Shown: one piece after another, positions 41,219 through 50,300 of the stretch
Layout: each line of letters begins with the position of its first letter
Position numbering within the stretch: the first letter of the stretch is position 1
DNA from: an uncultured Eubacteriales bacterium
Lineage (GTDB): Bacteria; Bacillota; Clostridia; Oscillospirales; CAG-272
Reading direction: 5' to 3'
Assembly: GCA_934393265.1 (NCBI GenBank)
Contig: CAKRQL010000001.1
Location: forward strand, 1-64,000
DNA: 64,000 nucleotides
Translations under genes and position numbers: made by a program
The notes under the pieces: model-generated
Database searches by the model: none
Told to the model about the DNA's origin: nothing
What the model saw: the letters and a program-made list of their open reading frames with translations, nothing else

Positions 41219-42925
41219 TTAATCGGTGCTTTCCTCTTTTCTGTATCCGCACACGGTGCAGGTATTGCCGTCGGCATAGTCGTGCGCATCGTAATCAAAG
41301 TTTTCGTTTCTGCACTCGCCGCACTTATGCCAATGCGAATATTCGTTATACTCCCATTCGTCAAGCGGTATATGCTCAAACGCTATCTCCTCGTCATGAT
41401 ACGCTCCGTCATAGAGAACTGTATAAACCTGCCCGCCCTCGCAGAGGAATGACGAATAACCGGTTACAGCCTCGCCGTTCACTTTCAAAAGCTCATAATG
41501 CAGAAAGCTCCCGAATCTCGGATAAAACCGCTCGCCAGCCTGCCAGAGGTAGGCAATCTGCAATACCGTAATTTCCTCGCCGTTATCATTTATCCTTGAG
41601 AACAGCGTAAGAACGACGGACATATCCTCGGGAGGAGCGAAGCGGAGATATATATCGTTTGTCTCCTCTGTTGCCATGACGCTCTCAAATCTCTGCGTCC
41701 TCTCTTTATCGGTATAAAACTCAAATGCCGGAATTTCATCATACTTCCCGACAAAGCTCCCGATGCGGGAGGCGAGCGCCGCGCTGAGCATCTCCGCCGT
41801 CACGGTCGCGCCCATCAGGGCGTCGTCAAAGACAATTACGGTATCACAGCCCTCGATATGTATCATAAAGTCGGCATAATACGCATCTGTCGGCTGAACG
41901 CCGCTGATATCAACGCCGTCAAAGGTCTCTGTATCAAAGTCATACGATATTTCCGCCGTGCGGACAAGTCTGTCGTCATAATTCTTCTTCGGGTCCTCGT
42001 ATCTGCCGCTGTCTTTAATATCGCTCGTGACATTTGTAAGTCTGCCGTCAAGGACGGTCAGCAAAATGACGGTATTTGCCGTAAACTCATACTCCTCATT
42101 CGTCTCGTTGTCGGTATCCTTACCCGTGTGCTCAGCGGATATTGCGAGAGTTACGGAGCCGTCCTCGTTTCGTGTAAAGGTTATACTGTCCGGCTCTCCT
42201 ACATTTTCGGTAAAGAACGCGCGTATTCCCGCAATAAGGGACGCGAGGTCGTCGCCGTTTTCGACGCCGCAATCGTCAAGCATTTCGGCAGGGGTGTAGT
42301 TCGTAATTTCATTGTTCTTTATATAATTCGGGCTCACATAATATGCCGACTCGACCATTTTGCCGTCATCATCCGGCTGTACCGTATAAAGAAGAGCGCG
42401 CGGGAAGCTCGCGCCGGAGACGGGCTTCAGAAGAAGCACGGTTCTCTCCGAAAGGACCGGTCCGCCCTCAAAGGTATATCCCTCGGATATCATAAAATAT
42501 CTGCCCGCGGGGTCATAGGACTCATGGCGGATATTTCTGTGCCGGTCGTCTCCGTCAGTATACTCCTCGGTAAAGCGGGTTGTATAAATACCCGAGTAAG
42601 CAATGGTGCCGTCTCTGCCGGCTATCCAGTATAGGGCGTTCTCCTCATCGGTATACTCTTCTTCCCTTCCGCAGACAGAGCATTTCTTCATTTTCCCGTT
42701 ATTCCCGTATGTATGCTTGCTCTCACCGTAACGGTGCTCGCCGCACGCCCTGCAGCCGAGCCAATGCGCCTCGGCGTTGCTCTCATACACTCCGTTTGCC
42801 TCATGGGTATCCGTATTGTCTCCGTTTTTTTCGTCGTCTCCGTCCCCGCCGCAGGCGACAAGGAGCGAAAGCGAAACGGCGAGCATAAACGCAGCAACAA
42901 TAAAAATCCATAGCTTCTTTTTCAT
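41219..42925 (-). CDS. Lipoprotein with Cys-pair motifs at both ends
   Basis: A 568-residue exported lipoprotein. The lipobox LLVAC gives Cys25 as the lipidated residue, followed by an acidic spacer. Residues about 50-90 and 525-560 each hold a pair of C-x2-C motifs with His (CRACGEHRY and CSVCGREEE; CGECRNENF and CTVCGYRKE). These resemble the short zinc-ribbon-like repeats found in surface proteins of gut Clostridia. The middle is beta-rich and unassigned. It follows the TetR gene by 30 bp and is probably co-transcribed with it. Function unknown; zinc binding outside the cell is inference. Confidence 0.85.
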   Translation of the reverse strand: MKKKLWIFIVAAFMLAVSLSLLVACGGDGDDEKNGDNTDTHEANGVYESNAEAHWLGCRACGEHRYGESKHTYGNNGKMKKCSVCGREEEYTDEENALYWIAGRDGTIAYSGIYTTRFTEEYTDGDDRHRNIRHESYDPAGRYFMISEGYTFEGGPVLSERTVLLLKPVSGASFPRALLYTVQPDDDGKMVESAYYVSPNYIKNNEITNYTPAEMLDDCGVENGDDLASLIAGIRAFFTENVGEPDSITFTRNEDGSVTLAISAEHTGKDTDNETNEEYEFTANTVILLTVLDGRLTNVTSDIKDSGRYEDPKKNYDDRLVRTAEISYDFDTETFDGVDISGVQPTDAYYADFMIHIEGCDTVIVFDDALMGATVTAEMLSAALASRIGSFVGKYDEIPAFEFYTDKERTQRFESVMATEETNDIYLRFAPPEDMSVVLTLFSRINDNGEEITVLQIAYLWQAGERFYPRFGSFLHYELLKVNGEAVTGYSSFLCEGGQVYTVLYDGAYHDEEIAFEHIPLDEWEYNEYSHWHKCGECRNENFDYDAHDYADGNTCTVCGYRKEESTD

Positions 42926-42955
42926 ATAGTGTCTCCTTTTTTGTTTTTACGGTTA

Positions 42956-43648
42956 TTATTGCGTGGTGTCCGAAAATCTGAAATCAAACCTCATCTCAAG
43001 CATTGAAAAAAGCTGTAGCATTACGGCAGAGGCAGTTGCCTCGATATCCATATTCATGACGGTCTCTATCGCCGCATCAGCCACATCGCGCGGGACGTGA
43101 TAAACATCAAGCGCCATGCGAAGAAAACGCGCCGTTTTCTTTTTCAGGGTGAAATACATATCACAGCGGCGGAGCATGAACGAGCGCATCATGCCGGAGG
43201 AGCCTATCTCTGCCTCGTAAAAATCGCACTCGCCCCAGTCCTCATTATATCGTGAGAAAAATTTCGCGTTTTCCCTTGCCGTCTTTTGACATATATATTC
43301 ACATATTTCCGGCTGTGTGTATGCCTCCGCATATATTTCCCGGAGGCTCTCCCGAGACTCGGTTATAGCTAACTGTATCGCAGTCTCGACGGCGTAGACA
43401 AGCACGCCGTCTCCTACCGGGAGGCGCGAGCGCGCCATTGCAAACTGGTTATCAAACATGAACTCCACAAGGGCGGACAGTACCCCGTCCTTCGTATGAA
43501 ATGCGTTCTGAAACGTTCCTGCGGAGACATCCGCCTCGCGGATTATATCCATCATTGTGGTCTGTCTGAAGCCGCGCTCTATAAACATGCGTACACATGC
43601 GGAGAGTATGCGCTTTTTCGGGTCCTTTACCTCTTCTCTTGAAATCAT
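42956..43648 (-). CDS. TetR/AcrR family transcriptional regulator
   Basis: A 230-residue TetR repressor. The N-terminal HTH is clear (RILSACVRMFIERGF, TTMMDIIREADVSAGTFQNAF). The C-terminal ligand domain is unassigned. GGGAGG lies seven bases before the ATG. The promoter at 43691-43719 has a palindrome, GGTTGCAACC, just downstream of the -10, a likely autoregulatory operator. It heads an operon with the lipoprotein gene. Confidence 0.92.
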   Translation of the reverse strand: MISREEVKDPKKRILSACVRMFIERGFRQTTMMDIIREADVSAGTFQNAFHTKDGVLSALVEFMFDNQFAMARSRLPVGDGVLVYAVETAIQLAITESRESLREIYAEAYTQPEICEYICQKTARENAKFFSRYNEDWGECDFYEAEIGSSGMMRSFMLRRCDMYFTLKKKTARFLRMALDVYHVPRDVADAAIETVMNMDIEATASAVMLQLFSMLEMRFDFRFSDTTQ

Positions 43649-43678
43649 TTTGCCTCCCGCGCTTTAATTTATATATTA

Positions 43679-43688
43679 GGTTGCAACC
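43679..43688. promoter_or_regulatory. Candidate TetR operator
   Basis: The perfect palindrome GGTTGCAACC lies 3-12 bp downstream of the tetR -10, where bound repressor would block initiation. A related site with a 3-bp spacer occurs upstream of the glmM fusion gene (44793-44809). Confidence 0.5.
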
Positions 43689-43690
43689 CA

Positions 43691-43719
43691 ATTATAGCAT
43701 ACCCATCTCCGGAATACAA
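43691..43719 (-). promoter_or_regulatory. tetR operon promoter
   Basis: Minus-strand TTGTAT (43714-43719), 17 bp with TATGC before the -10, TATAAT (43691-43696). Confidence 0.8.
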
Positions 43720-43730
43720 GAGAAAAATAA

Positions 43731-43770
43731 AAAAATGCGGCTGTTATCCGGTCTCGCCGGGCAACAGCCG
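43731..43770 (-). terminator. RluA gene terminator
   Basis: CGGCTGTT/AACAGCCG (43738-43770) with an inner CCGG/CCGG stem; TTTTTTTATTTTT follows on the minus strand. Confidence 0.92.
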
Positions 43771-43791
43771 TGTCGGGTACAGATATTCGGG

Positions 43792-44643
43792 TCACAAAGG
43801 ACAGTTATCCCCGCGCAACGTAACGGTCATGCTCTCCCCCGTCGCCGGATGCGGAAACGTCATAGAAGTGCAACGGAGGGAGAAGGTCTCGCCCGGGAGG
43901 GCTGTCCCGTACATTGCGTCTGCATACAGGGGGTGTCCTATATAAGCCATATGGACGCGGATCTGATGCGTCCGGCCGGTATGGGGTCGGATGGTGCAGA
44001 TACAGCCGCCGGGACACACCGTACGGACGCTGTAATCGGTCACGGACGGTCTGCCGTCTGCTCTGACCGTTCTCTTCTGCGAATCCGGCGTCTCCCTCTC
44101 TATCGGCGCGTCAACCCTGCCGGATGTAGGCGTAGGTACACCGACAAGGCGCGCGGTGTAGGTTTTGGAAAACTCCCCGTTTTTCATGGCTCTGCCGAGG
44201 AGGGTCGCGCTTATCATATCCTTTGATATAAGGACGAGCCCGGAGGTATCGCGATCAAGCCGGTTTACGGCGCGAAAAACGAACTGCCCGCCCATATAGA
44301 ACGACACCGCCTCTGCCAGTGTTGTTATGTGGTTTCCGCGTGACGGGTGCGTCGGCACACCGGAGGGCTTATCAACGCATAAAATATAATCGTCCTCGTA
44401 GACTATCCGGAGCGGCACATCGGCGGGGGTGACATTCTCGCTGTTCTCCTCCGGGAGGCTTATCTCTATCATATCGCCGGGAGAAAGCGCGGCGCGGACG
44501 GTCACGACCTCGCCGTTTTTCCGGATGCCTCCGTATTTCACGCGCTTTATAACCGTGCCGGAGAGACACAGCACACGGCGCAGATATGCGTCGACAGTCC
44601 CGCTATCTGTCAGATGATCGACCGTAAAGCTGTATTCGCGCAT
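43792..44643 (-). CDS. RluA family pseudouridine synthase
   Basis: A 283-residue synthase that converts uridine to pseudouridine in rRNA or tRNA. The N-terminal 70 residues are an S4-like RNA-binding domain (YGGIRKNGEVV). The catalytic Asp lies in NRLDRDTSGLVL, and the conserved GRTHQIRVH motif follows. Which RluA subtype and which site it modifies cannot be told. GGGGAGG lies upstream of the ATG. It is transcribed alone from 44676-44704. Confidence 0.95.
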   Translation of the reverse strand: MREYSFTVDHLTDSGTVDAYLRRVLCLSGTVIKRVKYGGIRKNGEVVTVRAALSPGDMIEISLPEENSENVTPADVPLRIVYEDDYILCVDKPSGVPTHPSRGNHITTLAEAVSFYMGGQFVFRAVNRLDRDTSGLVLISKDMISATLLGRAMKNGEFSKTYTARLVGVPTPTSGRVDAPIERETPDSQKRTVRADGRPSVTDYSVRTVCPGGCICTIRPHTGRTHQIRVHMAYIGHPLYADAMYGTALPGETFSLRCTSMTFPHPATGESMTVTLRGDNCPL

Positions 44644-44675
44644 ACCCTCACCTCCCCATGAAAAATCATGTGTAT

Positions 44676-44704
44676 ATTATACATCGGCGGCACAGGCAAG
44701 TCAA
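44676..44704 (-). promoter_or_regulatory. RluA gene promoter
   Basis: Minus-strand TTGACT (44699-44704), 17 bp, TATAAT (44676-44681). Confidence 0.88.
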
Positions 44705-44792
44705 GCGCGGAGTATTCTGTGCTACTTCTGTTAGCACGCATAGATATATAAAAGCATAAATTAATAGTGCAAAGGCAAAGTACTACGGTTTC

Positions 44793-44809
44793 TGCAACCC
44801 GAGGTTGCA
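44793..44809. promoter_or_regulatory. Inverted repeat upstream of the HTH-glmM promoter
   Basis: TGCAACC-CGA-GGTTGCA, 21 bp upstream of the -35. It could be the target of the HTH domain of the gene itself or of the TetR protein encoded 1.2 kb away, whose own site has the same core. Confidence 0.45.
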
Positions 44810-44830
44810 AAAATATATATTTCAAGTTGC

Positions 44831-44859
44831 TTGTAAATACGGGCGGTTATTGGTATAAT
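44831..44859 (+). promoter_or_regulatory. HTH-glmM operon promoter
   Basis: TTGTAA (44831-44836), 17 bp, TATAAT (44854-44859). Confidence 0.82.
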
Positions 44860-44900
44860 ATAACTGTGAAATAATTATGAAAATTAAAAGGCGGTTTTAT

Positions 44901-46514
44901 ATGACACTCGGAAAAAAGATAACCGAGCTCCGGCGCTCTGCCGGAATGTCGCAGGAGGAGCTGGCAGAACGGCTCGACGTCTCGCGACAGGCAATCTCAA
45001 AATGGGAGATGGACCAGGCACAGCCGCAGACAGACAAGCTGCTCGCACTCTCGGACCTGTTCTCCGTCAGCACCGACAGGCTACTTCGTAACAGTGAGGA
45101 GCTCCGGCAGGAGGGACGCGGGGCGGGAAGATATTTCGGTACCGACGGCTTTCGCGGCGAGGCTAACATAACGCTCACGTCGATGCAGGCATACCGCGTC
45201 GGTCGCTTTCTCGGCTGGTACTACTCTTCCCCGCTGTCCGGGGCTGTGCACGGAGGACACCGCGTCCGTATCGTTATAGGCAAGGACACGCGGCGCTCAA
45301 GCTATATGCTCGAATACTCTATTGTCGCGGGAATAACAGCCTCCGGAGCCGATGCCTACATGCTCCATGTTACGACTACGCCGAGCGTTTCCTATGTGAC
45401 ACGTCAGGAGGACTTTGACTGCGGGGTTATGATAACCGCGTCGCACAACCCATACACCGACAACGGAATAAAGGTGATAAACAGGTTCGGCGAAAAGCTC
45501 GACGACAGGACGGCGGCACTGATTGAGGATTATATTGACGGCGACCTCTCCCCTCTCGGTTTTCCCGGAGATGAGCTCCCGCTCGCCACAGGGGAGAAAA
45601 TCGGGCGGATAATCGACCATGTAGCCGGGCGCAACCGCTACATCGGTTATCTTATATCACTCGCCTCAAACTCCTATCGCGACCTGCGGATAGGTATCGA
45701 CTGTTCAAACGGGGCGGCATGGAACATCGCGCCCTCTGTATTCGGGGCTCTCGGCGCGCGGCTTTATATTATCGGCGACACGCCGGACGGACTGAACATC
45801 AACCGTGACTGCGGATCTACACACATTGAAAATCTCCGACAGGCTGTGCGCGCGCAGAAGCTCGACATCGGGTTTGCCTTTGACGGTGACGCTGACAGGT
45901 GTATCGCCGTGGACGGCGGCGGAAATGTGGTCGACGGGGATAAAATAATGTATATTCTCGCGCAGAGGCTACGCCGCCTGGGTATGCTCGCCGACGACAC
46001 GGTGGTGGCGACGGTGATGTCCAACAGCGGTTTCTTCAAGAGCCTTGAGCGCGCGGGAATGAAGTGTGTACAAACGGCGGTCGGCGACCGGTTCGTATAC
46101 GAGAGGATGCAGAAAGACGGGTACTCCATAGGCGGTGAGCAATCCGGTCATATAATACTCCGCAAATACGCGACGACGGGCGACGGAATACTCACGGCAA
46201 TAATGCTAACGGAGGAGGTATGCGACAGGAAAACCCCGCTTGCAGAGCTCGCCGCCCCGGTGACCCTCTACCCCCAGTACACCGTAAATATAAAGGTAAA
46301 GGATAAGGACGCCGTTATGACGGACAGGTGCGTCACCGAGGCACTCAACCGCGTCAACGCTCTTATCGGCGGGAACGGGAGAGTTCTTCTCAGAAAGAGC
46401 GGAACAGAGCCGGTAATCAGGGTTATGACAGAGACGGAAGCACTCGGAAAATGTAAGGAATACGCTAATATTGTCGCAGACGCGATAAAAGCGGGAGGAT
46501 ACGGAATTGAATAA
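44901..46514 (+). CDS. glmM: Fusion of XRE-type HTH domain and phosphoglucosamine mutase (GlmM)
   Basis: A 537-residue protein in one uninterrupted frame. Residues 1-65 are a cro/cI HTH (LRRSAGMSQEELAERLDV, RQAISKWEMDQ). From residue 76 a complete GlmM follows: RYFGTDGFRG, the phosphoserine loop ASHNPYTDNG (Ser about 181), the Mg site FDGDADR (about 328) and the phosphate loop RKSGTEPVIR (about 498). GlmM makes glucosamine-1-phosphate for UDP-GlcNAc. Ordinary GlmM is about 450 residues and begins at the RYFGTDG segment. I see no internal start with a ribosome site at the junction. ATG 44901 has AAAGGCGG upstream; ATG 44877 does not. The next gene overlaps its end and encodes a GlmU-like acyltransferase. 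Confidence 0.93.
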   Translation: MTLGKKITELRRSAGMSQEELAERLDVSRQAISKWEMDQAQPQTDKLLALSDLFSVSTDRLLRNSEELRQEGRGAGRYFGTDGFRGEANITLTSMQAYRVGRFLGWYYSSPLSGAVHGGHRVRIVIGKDTRRSSYMLEYSIVAGITASGADAYMLHVTTTPSVSYVTRQEDFDCGVMITASHNPYTDNGIKVINRFGEKLDDRTAALIEDYIDGDLSPLGFPGDELPLATGEKIGRIIDHVAGRNRYIGYLISLASNSYRDLRIGIDCSNGAAWNIAPSVFGALGARLYIIGDTPDGLNINRDCGSTHIENLRQAVRAQKLDIGFAFDGDADRCIAVDGGGNVVDGDKIMYILAQRLRRLGMLADDTVVATVMSNSGFFKSLERAGMKCVQTAVGDRFVYERMQKDGYSIGGEQSGHIILRKYATTGDGILTAIMLTEEVCDRKTPLAELAAPVTLYPQYTVNIKVKDKDAVMTDRCVTEALNRVNALIGGNGRVLLRKSGTEPVIRVMTETEALGKCKEYANIVADAIKAGGYGIE

Positions 46515-47178
46515 AGGAGACATACGCACATCAGCCCTGTTTGACTGCAGGACGGAATATCTCCGTGAGCTGTTTTCAAAGCATGAATATCCGTGGGAAA
46601 TGCTCGCGGAGCTGAAAGAATATATCGAAAAAGTGATAGAACGCGGGCTCCCCGGCTATCACCTCATCTCCGAGGGCGTCCTCGTCGGCGAGGATGTGAA
46701 AATCTACCCGACGGCGACGATAGAGCCGCCCGCCGTTATCGGCAGCGGGAGCGTGGTGCGCCCCGGGGCATATATCCGCGGCTCGGTTATCACGGGAAGA
46801 GGCTGCGTTATAGGAAATTCAAGCGAGCTGAAAAACTGCGTACTGCTTGACGGAGTGCAGGCACCGCACTACAACTACATCGGCGACTCTGTCCTCGGAA
46901 ACCTTGCGCACATGGGTGCGGGGAGCATTTGCTCAAACCTCAAATCCGACGGGCACGCGGTCGTTATACACGGTGACAAGGAATATGAGACCGGGCTACG
47001 GAAGCTCGGGGCAATTCTTGCGGACGGGGCAGATATCGGCTGCGGCTCGGTTCTTAACCCGGGGACGGTCGTCGGAAAAAACACATCGGTCTACCCGCTT
47101 ACTCCCCTGCGCGGGGTCTATCCCTCCGACGCGATAGTCAAGGGGACGGGCACCGTAGTTCCGAGAGAAAAGAGATAA
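46507..47178 (+). CDS. GlmU-like left-handed beta-helix acyltransferase
   Basis: A 223-residue hexapeptide-repeat protein. After a helical N-terminal 50 residues, a left-handed beta-helix (VGEDVKIYPTATIEPPAVIG onward) resembles the acetyltransferase half of GlmU, including NYIGDSVLG near the active site. It lacks the uridylyltransferase domain. It would acetylate a sugar-1-phosphate such as GlcN-1-P, or act on a nucleotide sugar. It starts with TTG, eight bases inside the end of the HTH-GlmM gene, with GGGAGG nine bases upstream, so translation is coupled. The pair GlmM plus acetyltransferase forms two successive steps to UDP-GlcNAc. Confidence 0.88.
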   Translation: MNKGDIRTSALFDCRTEYLRELFSKHEYPWEMLAELKEYIEKVIERGLPGYHLISEGVLVGEDVKIYPTATIEPPAVIGSGSVVRPGAYIRGSVITGRGCVIGNSSELKNCVLLDGVQAPHYNYIGDSVLGNLAHMGAGSICSNLKSDGHAVVIHGDKEYETGLRKLGAILADGADIGCGSVLNPGTVVGKNTSVYPLTPLRGVYPSDAIVKGTGTVVPREKR

Positions 47179-47203
47179 AGCAGTAACGAAAAAGACAAAA
47201 ACA

Positions 47204-47252
47204 AGACGGACAGCGGTGCACTGCACTACAGTCCGTCTCTTTTTTCTTTTTT
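47204..47252 (+). terminator. HTH-glmM operon terminator
   Basis: AGACGGAC/GTCCGTCT (47204-47238) with a GTGCA/TGCAC-type inner stem, followed by TTTTTTCTTTTTT. Confidence 0.92.
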
Positions 47253-47300
47253 CAGGCTCCGGAGCCTGGCTTTATTCCCGCCCCCGGTTTCCGGGGGCGG
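47253..47300 (-). terminator. GC-rich hairpins after the giant surface gene
   Basis: CCGCCCCCGG-TTT-CCGGGGGCGG (47278-47300) and CAGGCTCC/GGAGCCTG (47253-47268). They sit 18-65 bp beyond the stop of the giant gene. No T-run follows on the minus strand, so termination may rely on another factor. Confidence 0.45.
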
Positions 47301-47318
47301 TATTCCGGCTTTGCAGTC

Positions 47319-50300
47319 TTATCTGTACTGCTCCGCTTTTCCGCCGGCAAGAGTTATCATCTTGACAGCCTGAATGGAATATTTATCAGCCTCTATGGTC
47401 AGTGCCTTTGTCATCACGCCTCCGGCAAGAACCTTTATTCTGCCTGCGTTCTTCGGGATGAGGCGCTTTTCCTTCAGCGACTCGAGAGTTACAAGCTCGC
47501 CGTCGTCATAATTATCGCAGATCGTGCCGATGTTTATCTCGACAAGCTTACCGCTTCTTATTTCGATGGGGGCTATCTTCTCAAGGCTCTGCTCCGCCTC
47601 CTCGTCGGAGAGCCGTATATCAGCCTCCTCGGAGCTTATGAACACATGCGCGGGCTCCTCGGCTACGGGGTCTTCAACCTGTGCGGGCTCCTCGACTACG
47701 GGCTCTTCAGCCTGTGCGGGCTCCTCGACTACGGGTTCTTCGACCTGCGCGGGCTCCTCGGCTACGGGCTCTTCAGCCTGTGCGGGCTCCTCGGCTACGG
47801 GCTCTTCAGCCTGTGCGGGCTCCTCGGTCTTCTTCTCGTTGTCATCTGTCTCATGCGAGCCTATGAAGTCGCCGACATCGACCTTAATGATGCTCTCGTC
47901 TCCGTCGAGCTTTACACCCGCGGGAAGTATGAGCTTCACAAGCTTCTTTGCAACGAGCTGTTCATTCGTCTCGTACGGCATGTGGTAATCGACATTCGCG
48001 GGCTTGCCGAGCGGGAGCTCAAGCTTGCGCATAAGCTCCTCTATGAGTTCAAGCGCGTACTTCAACGAGCGGTTGGAGCGCACCTTGATCATCATAGGAG
48101 TTACATCAAACTTCGGCTTTCCGGAAACATCGGTGAAGTGATACTTGTTGACATTGTAATCCTTCGGGTCAAGTGCAAGATAAAGCATGAGAGCCTTACC
48201 CTTTGCGTTTATTCTCGCTATCGGGTCGCGCGACTTATTGAAGGACTCAATGTTCCAGCTCATTCTCGCCTTGATGCCCTTATAGGAGAGCAGCGTGTTC
48301 TTGATTACGGTGTAGTAATCCTGAAGCGAGCTGTCGCCCTGAATGAGTCTCGACATGAAGGAGCTGCGGTATCTTACAGGGACTAACTCACCGTTTATAA
48401 GTCTGTGGTCAGCGTCCACAAACGCGCCCGGCGCGTCCTCTCCGACGATTATCTTCGATTTACCCTTAGGCTCGGTCGCCTCTGCCACGGGTTCATCAAC
48501 CTGTGCGGGCGTCTCCTCGACTATGGGCTCATCTATCTGTACTGCGGGTTCCCCGGCAGTCTGCGGCTCGCCGAACGTATCAGCGGGATTGAAGGGCTCG
48601 GTTCCGCTCACTCTCACAAGGTCGCGGGCTATAAGCTCCTCTCTCGTCTCATACGGCAGGCTGAACACCTCGGATACCGTCGGCTCTGCATTTGTTACTG
48701 CACCCTTGCGCTCAAGCATGAGGACAAGAAGCTCCTTCGCATACTTCGCCTTTCTCTGAGAGGTAAGGCGGAGCATCATCGGCGTCGCGGCGTACTTCTT
48801 TATGCCGGACAGATCCTCGCCGCGGTACTTTGTTTCCGCAAATTCGTTCGGGTCAAGAGCAAAGGTCATGCAGAGTCTCTTTCCGCGGAAGAACAGATAC
48901 GAAAGTGCATCTCTTCCGGTATTGACACGCACATGCTTCCAGCTCTCGCGTCTCTTGACATTCTTGTAGCTGTCAATGAGGTCGCAGATCTCGCCGAACC
49001 AGCTCTGTGTCTCCGCGCTCGACTGAATGAGCTTTGCACGGAAGCTGTAATTGTAGCGGATGCGCATTGCCTTACCGTCTATGTAAGTGACGACAACATC
49101 CTGCTCCTCTTCCTCGGTCACAGGGGGCTCTGCCTCCTCGGTCTCGGGCTCCTCTTCGTCAGATGCGGGAGCGATTACAGCGAGCTGCTCGGGCTCCTCC
49201 GCAGGTGCGGGAGCTTCCTCAACCTCGGGTTCTGCTTCGGTTTCGGGTTCAACCTCGGGCTCGGGCTCCTCTGCAGGTGCGGGAGCTTCCTCAACCTCGG
49301 GCTCAGGCTCTACCTCGGTTTCGGGTTCAACCACGGGCTCGGGCTCTGCCTCGGTTTCGGGCTCAACCTCGGGCTCGGTTATCTCCTCTGCCTCCGGAGC
49401 TGTCTCGGGCTCGGGCTCCGGCTCGTTCTCCGCCTGCTCTTCCTTCGGCTCCTCGGGCTCGGGCTTATTGTTGTGCTTGATAACAAGAAGTATTATCGCT
49501 ATTATCAGAAGCACTGCCACTATGATAAGCGGGATTATCCACCACGGGAATCCGGCGGTCTCGGGCACAACCTCCGTCACCTCAACTATCGCATATATCG
49601 AGAAGTGCGGCGTTTCAAAGACCATGTAATTTCCGTCGCGGGTCGCGTCCATATCCGTGACATTTCCGTCATCGGATATATGAATAACCTTGAGATTCTT
49701 ATCGCGGAGGTTTGCGGGGATAAGCAGGCGAACGCCGTAATTGCCGCTCGGAAGCGTCTGCATCGCTCCTCCGAAGGAGAAGTAAATGTCATACGCCGCC
49801 GCAACACGACCGGTATATCCGTCCGGGAACTTTATTCCCGAGAGGTCGGCATTGGAATAATCGGAGGTCTTATCTACCGTATCAAGAACGAAGTTTTCGT
49901 TGATATCACTGTCGGATATAACGGTGACAAGCTCGTTTCTGAATTCCTTTTTCGTCCCGAACGGGAGTATCGTCAGGGTAGCCGTCATGTCCGGGATAGG
50001 AGCGTGTTCATCATCTCCGGTGAACTTCGCCGTAAAGACGTAGCTGCCGGGAAGCATTCCCGCCTCGCCTGTTATCTCCACGGTAACACCGTCCGGAAGA
50101 GTTCCGGTTATCTTCAGATAATGCGGAAGTCCGTCATACGCAATAACGAGGTCCTCGAACTTCACACCGCTCATATCATAAGCGGGCTTGCCCTCTATGC
50201 GCCAGCTAAGATCTGCCGGGAGATTCTCGAGCTCGTAGTTCTTGCTGTCGTATCCGGTAAAGGTAACGCTTGCGGTATATTCGCCGGAGGCGGTCGCGCT

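Noticed and set aside
44705..44725. GTGCTA...TAGCAC inverted repeat as another DtxR-type box
   Set aside because: The half sites are in the opposite arrangement and the spacing is seven bases, unlike the three boxes reported.
46507..46514. Frameshift splitting one GlmM-acyltransferase protein
   Set aside because: Both proteins are complete, and the TTG start has a well-placed GGGAGG; a coupled overlap is the simpler reading.
47319..47560. uL15-like tail as an assembly chimera with rplO
   Set aside because: The frame is continuous, the segment lacks the N-terminal half of uL15, and no ribosomal genes adjoin it.
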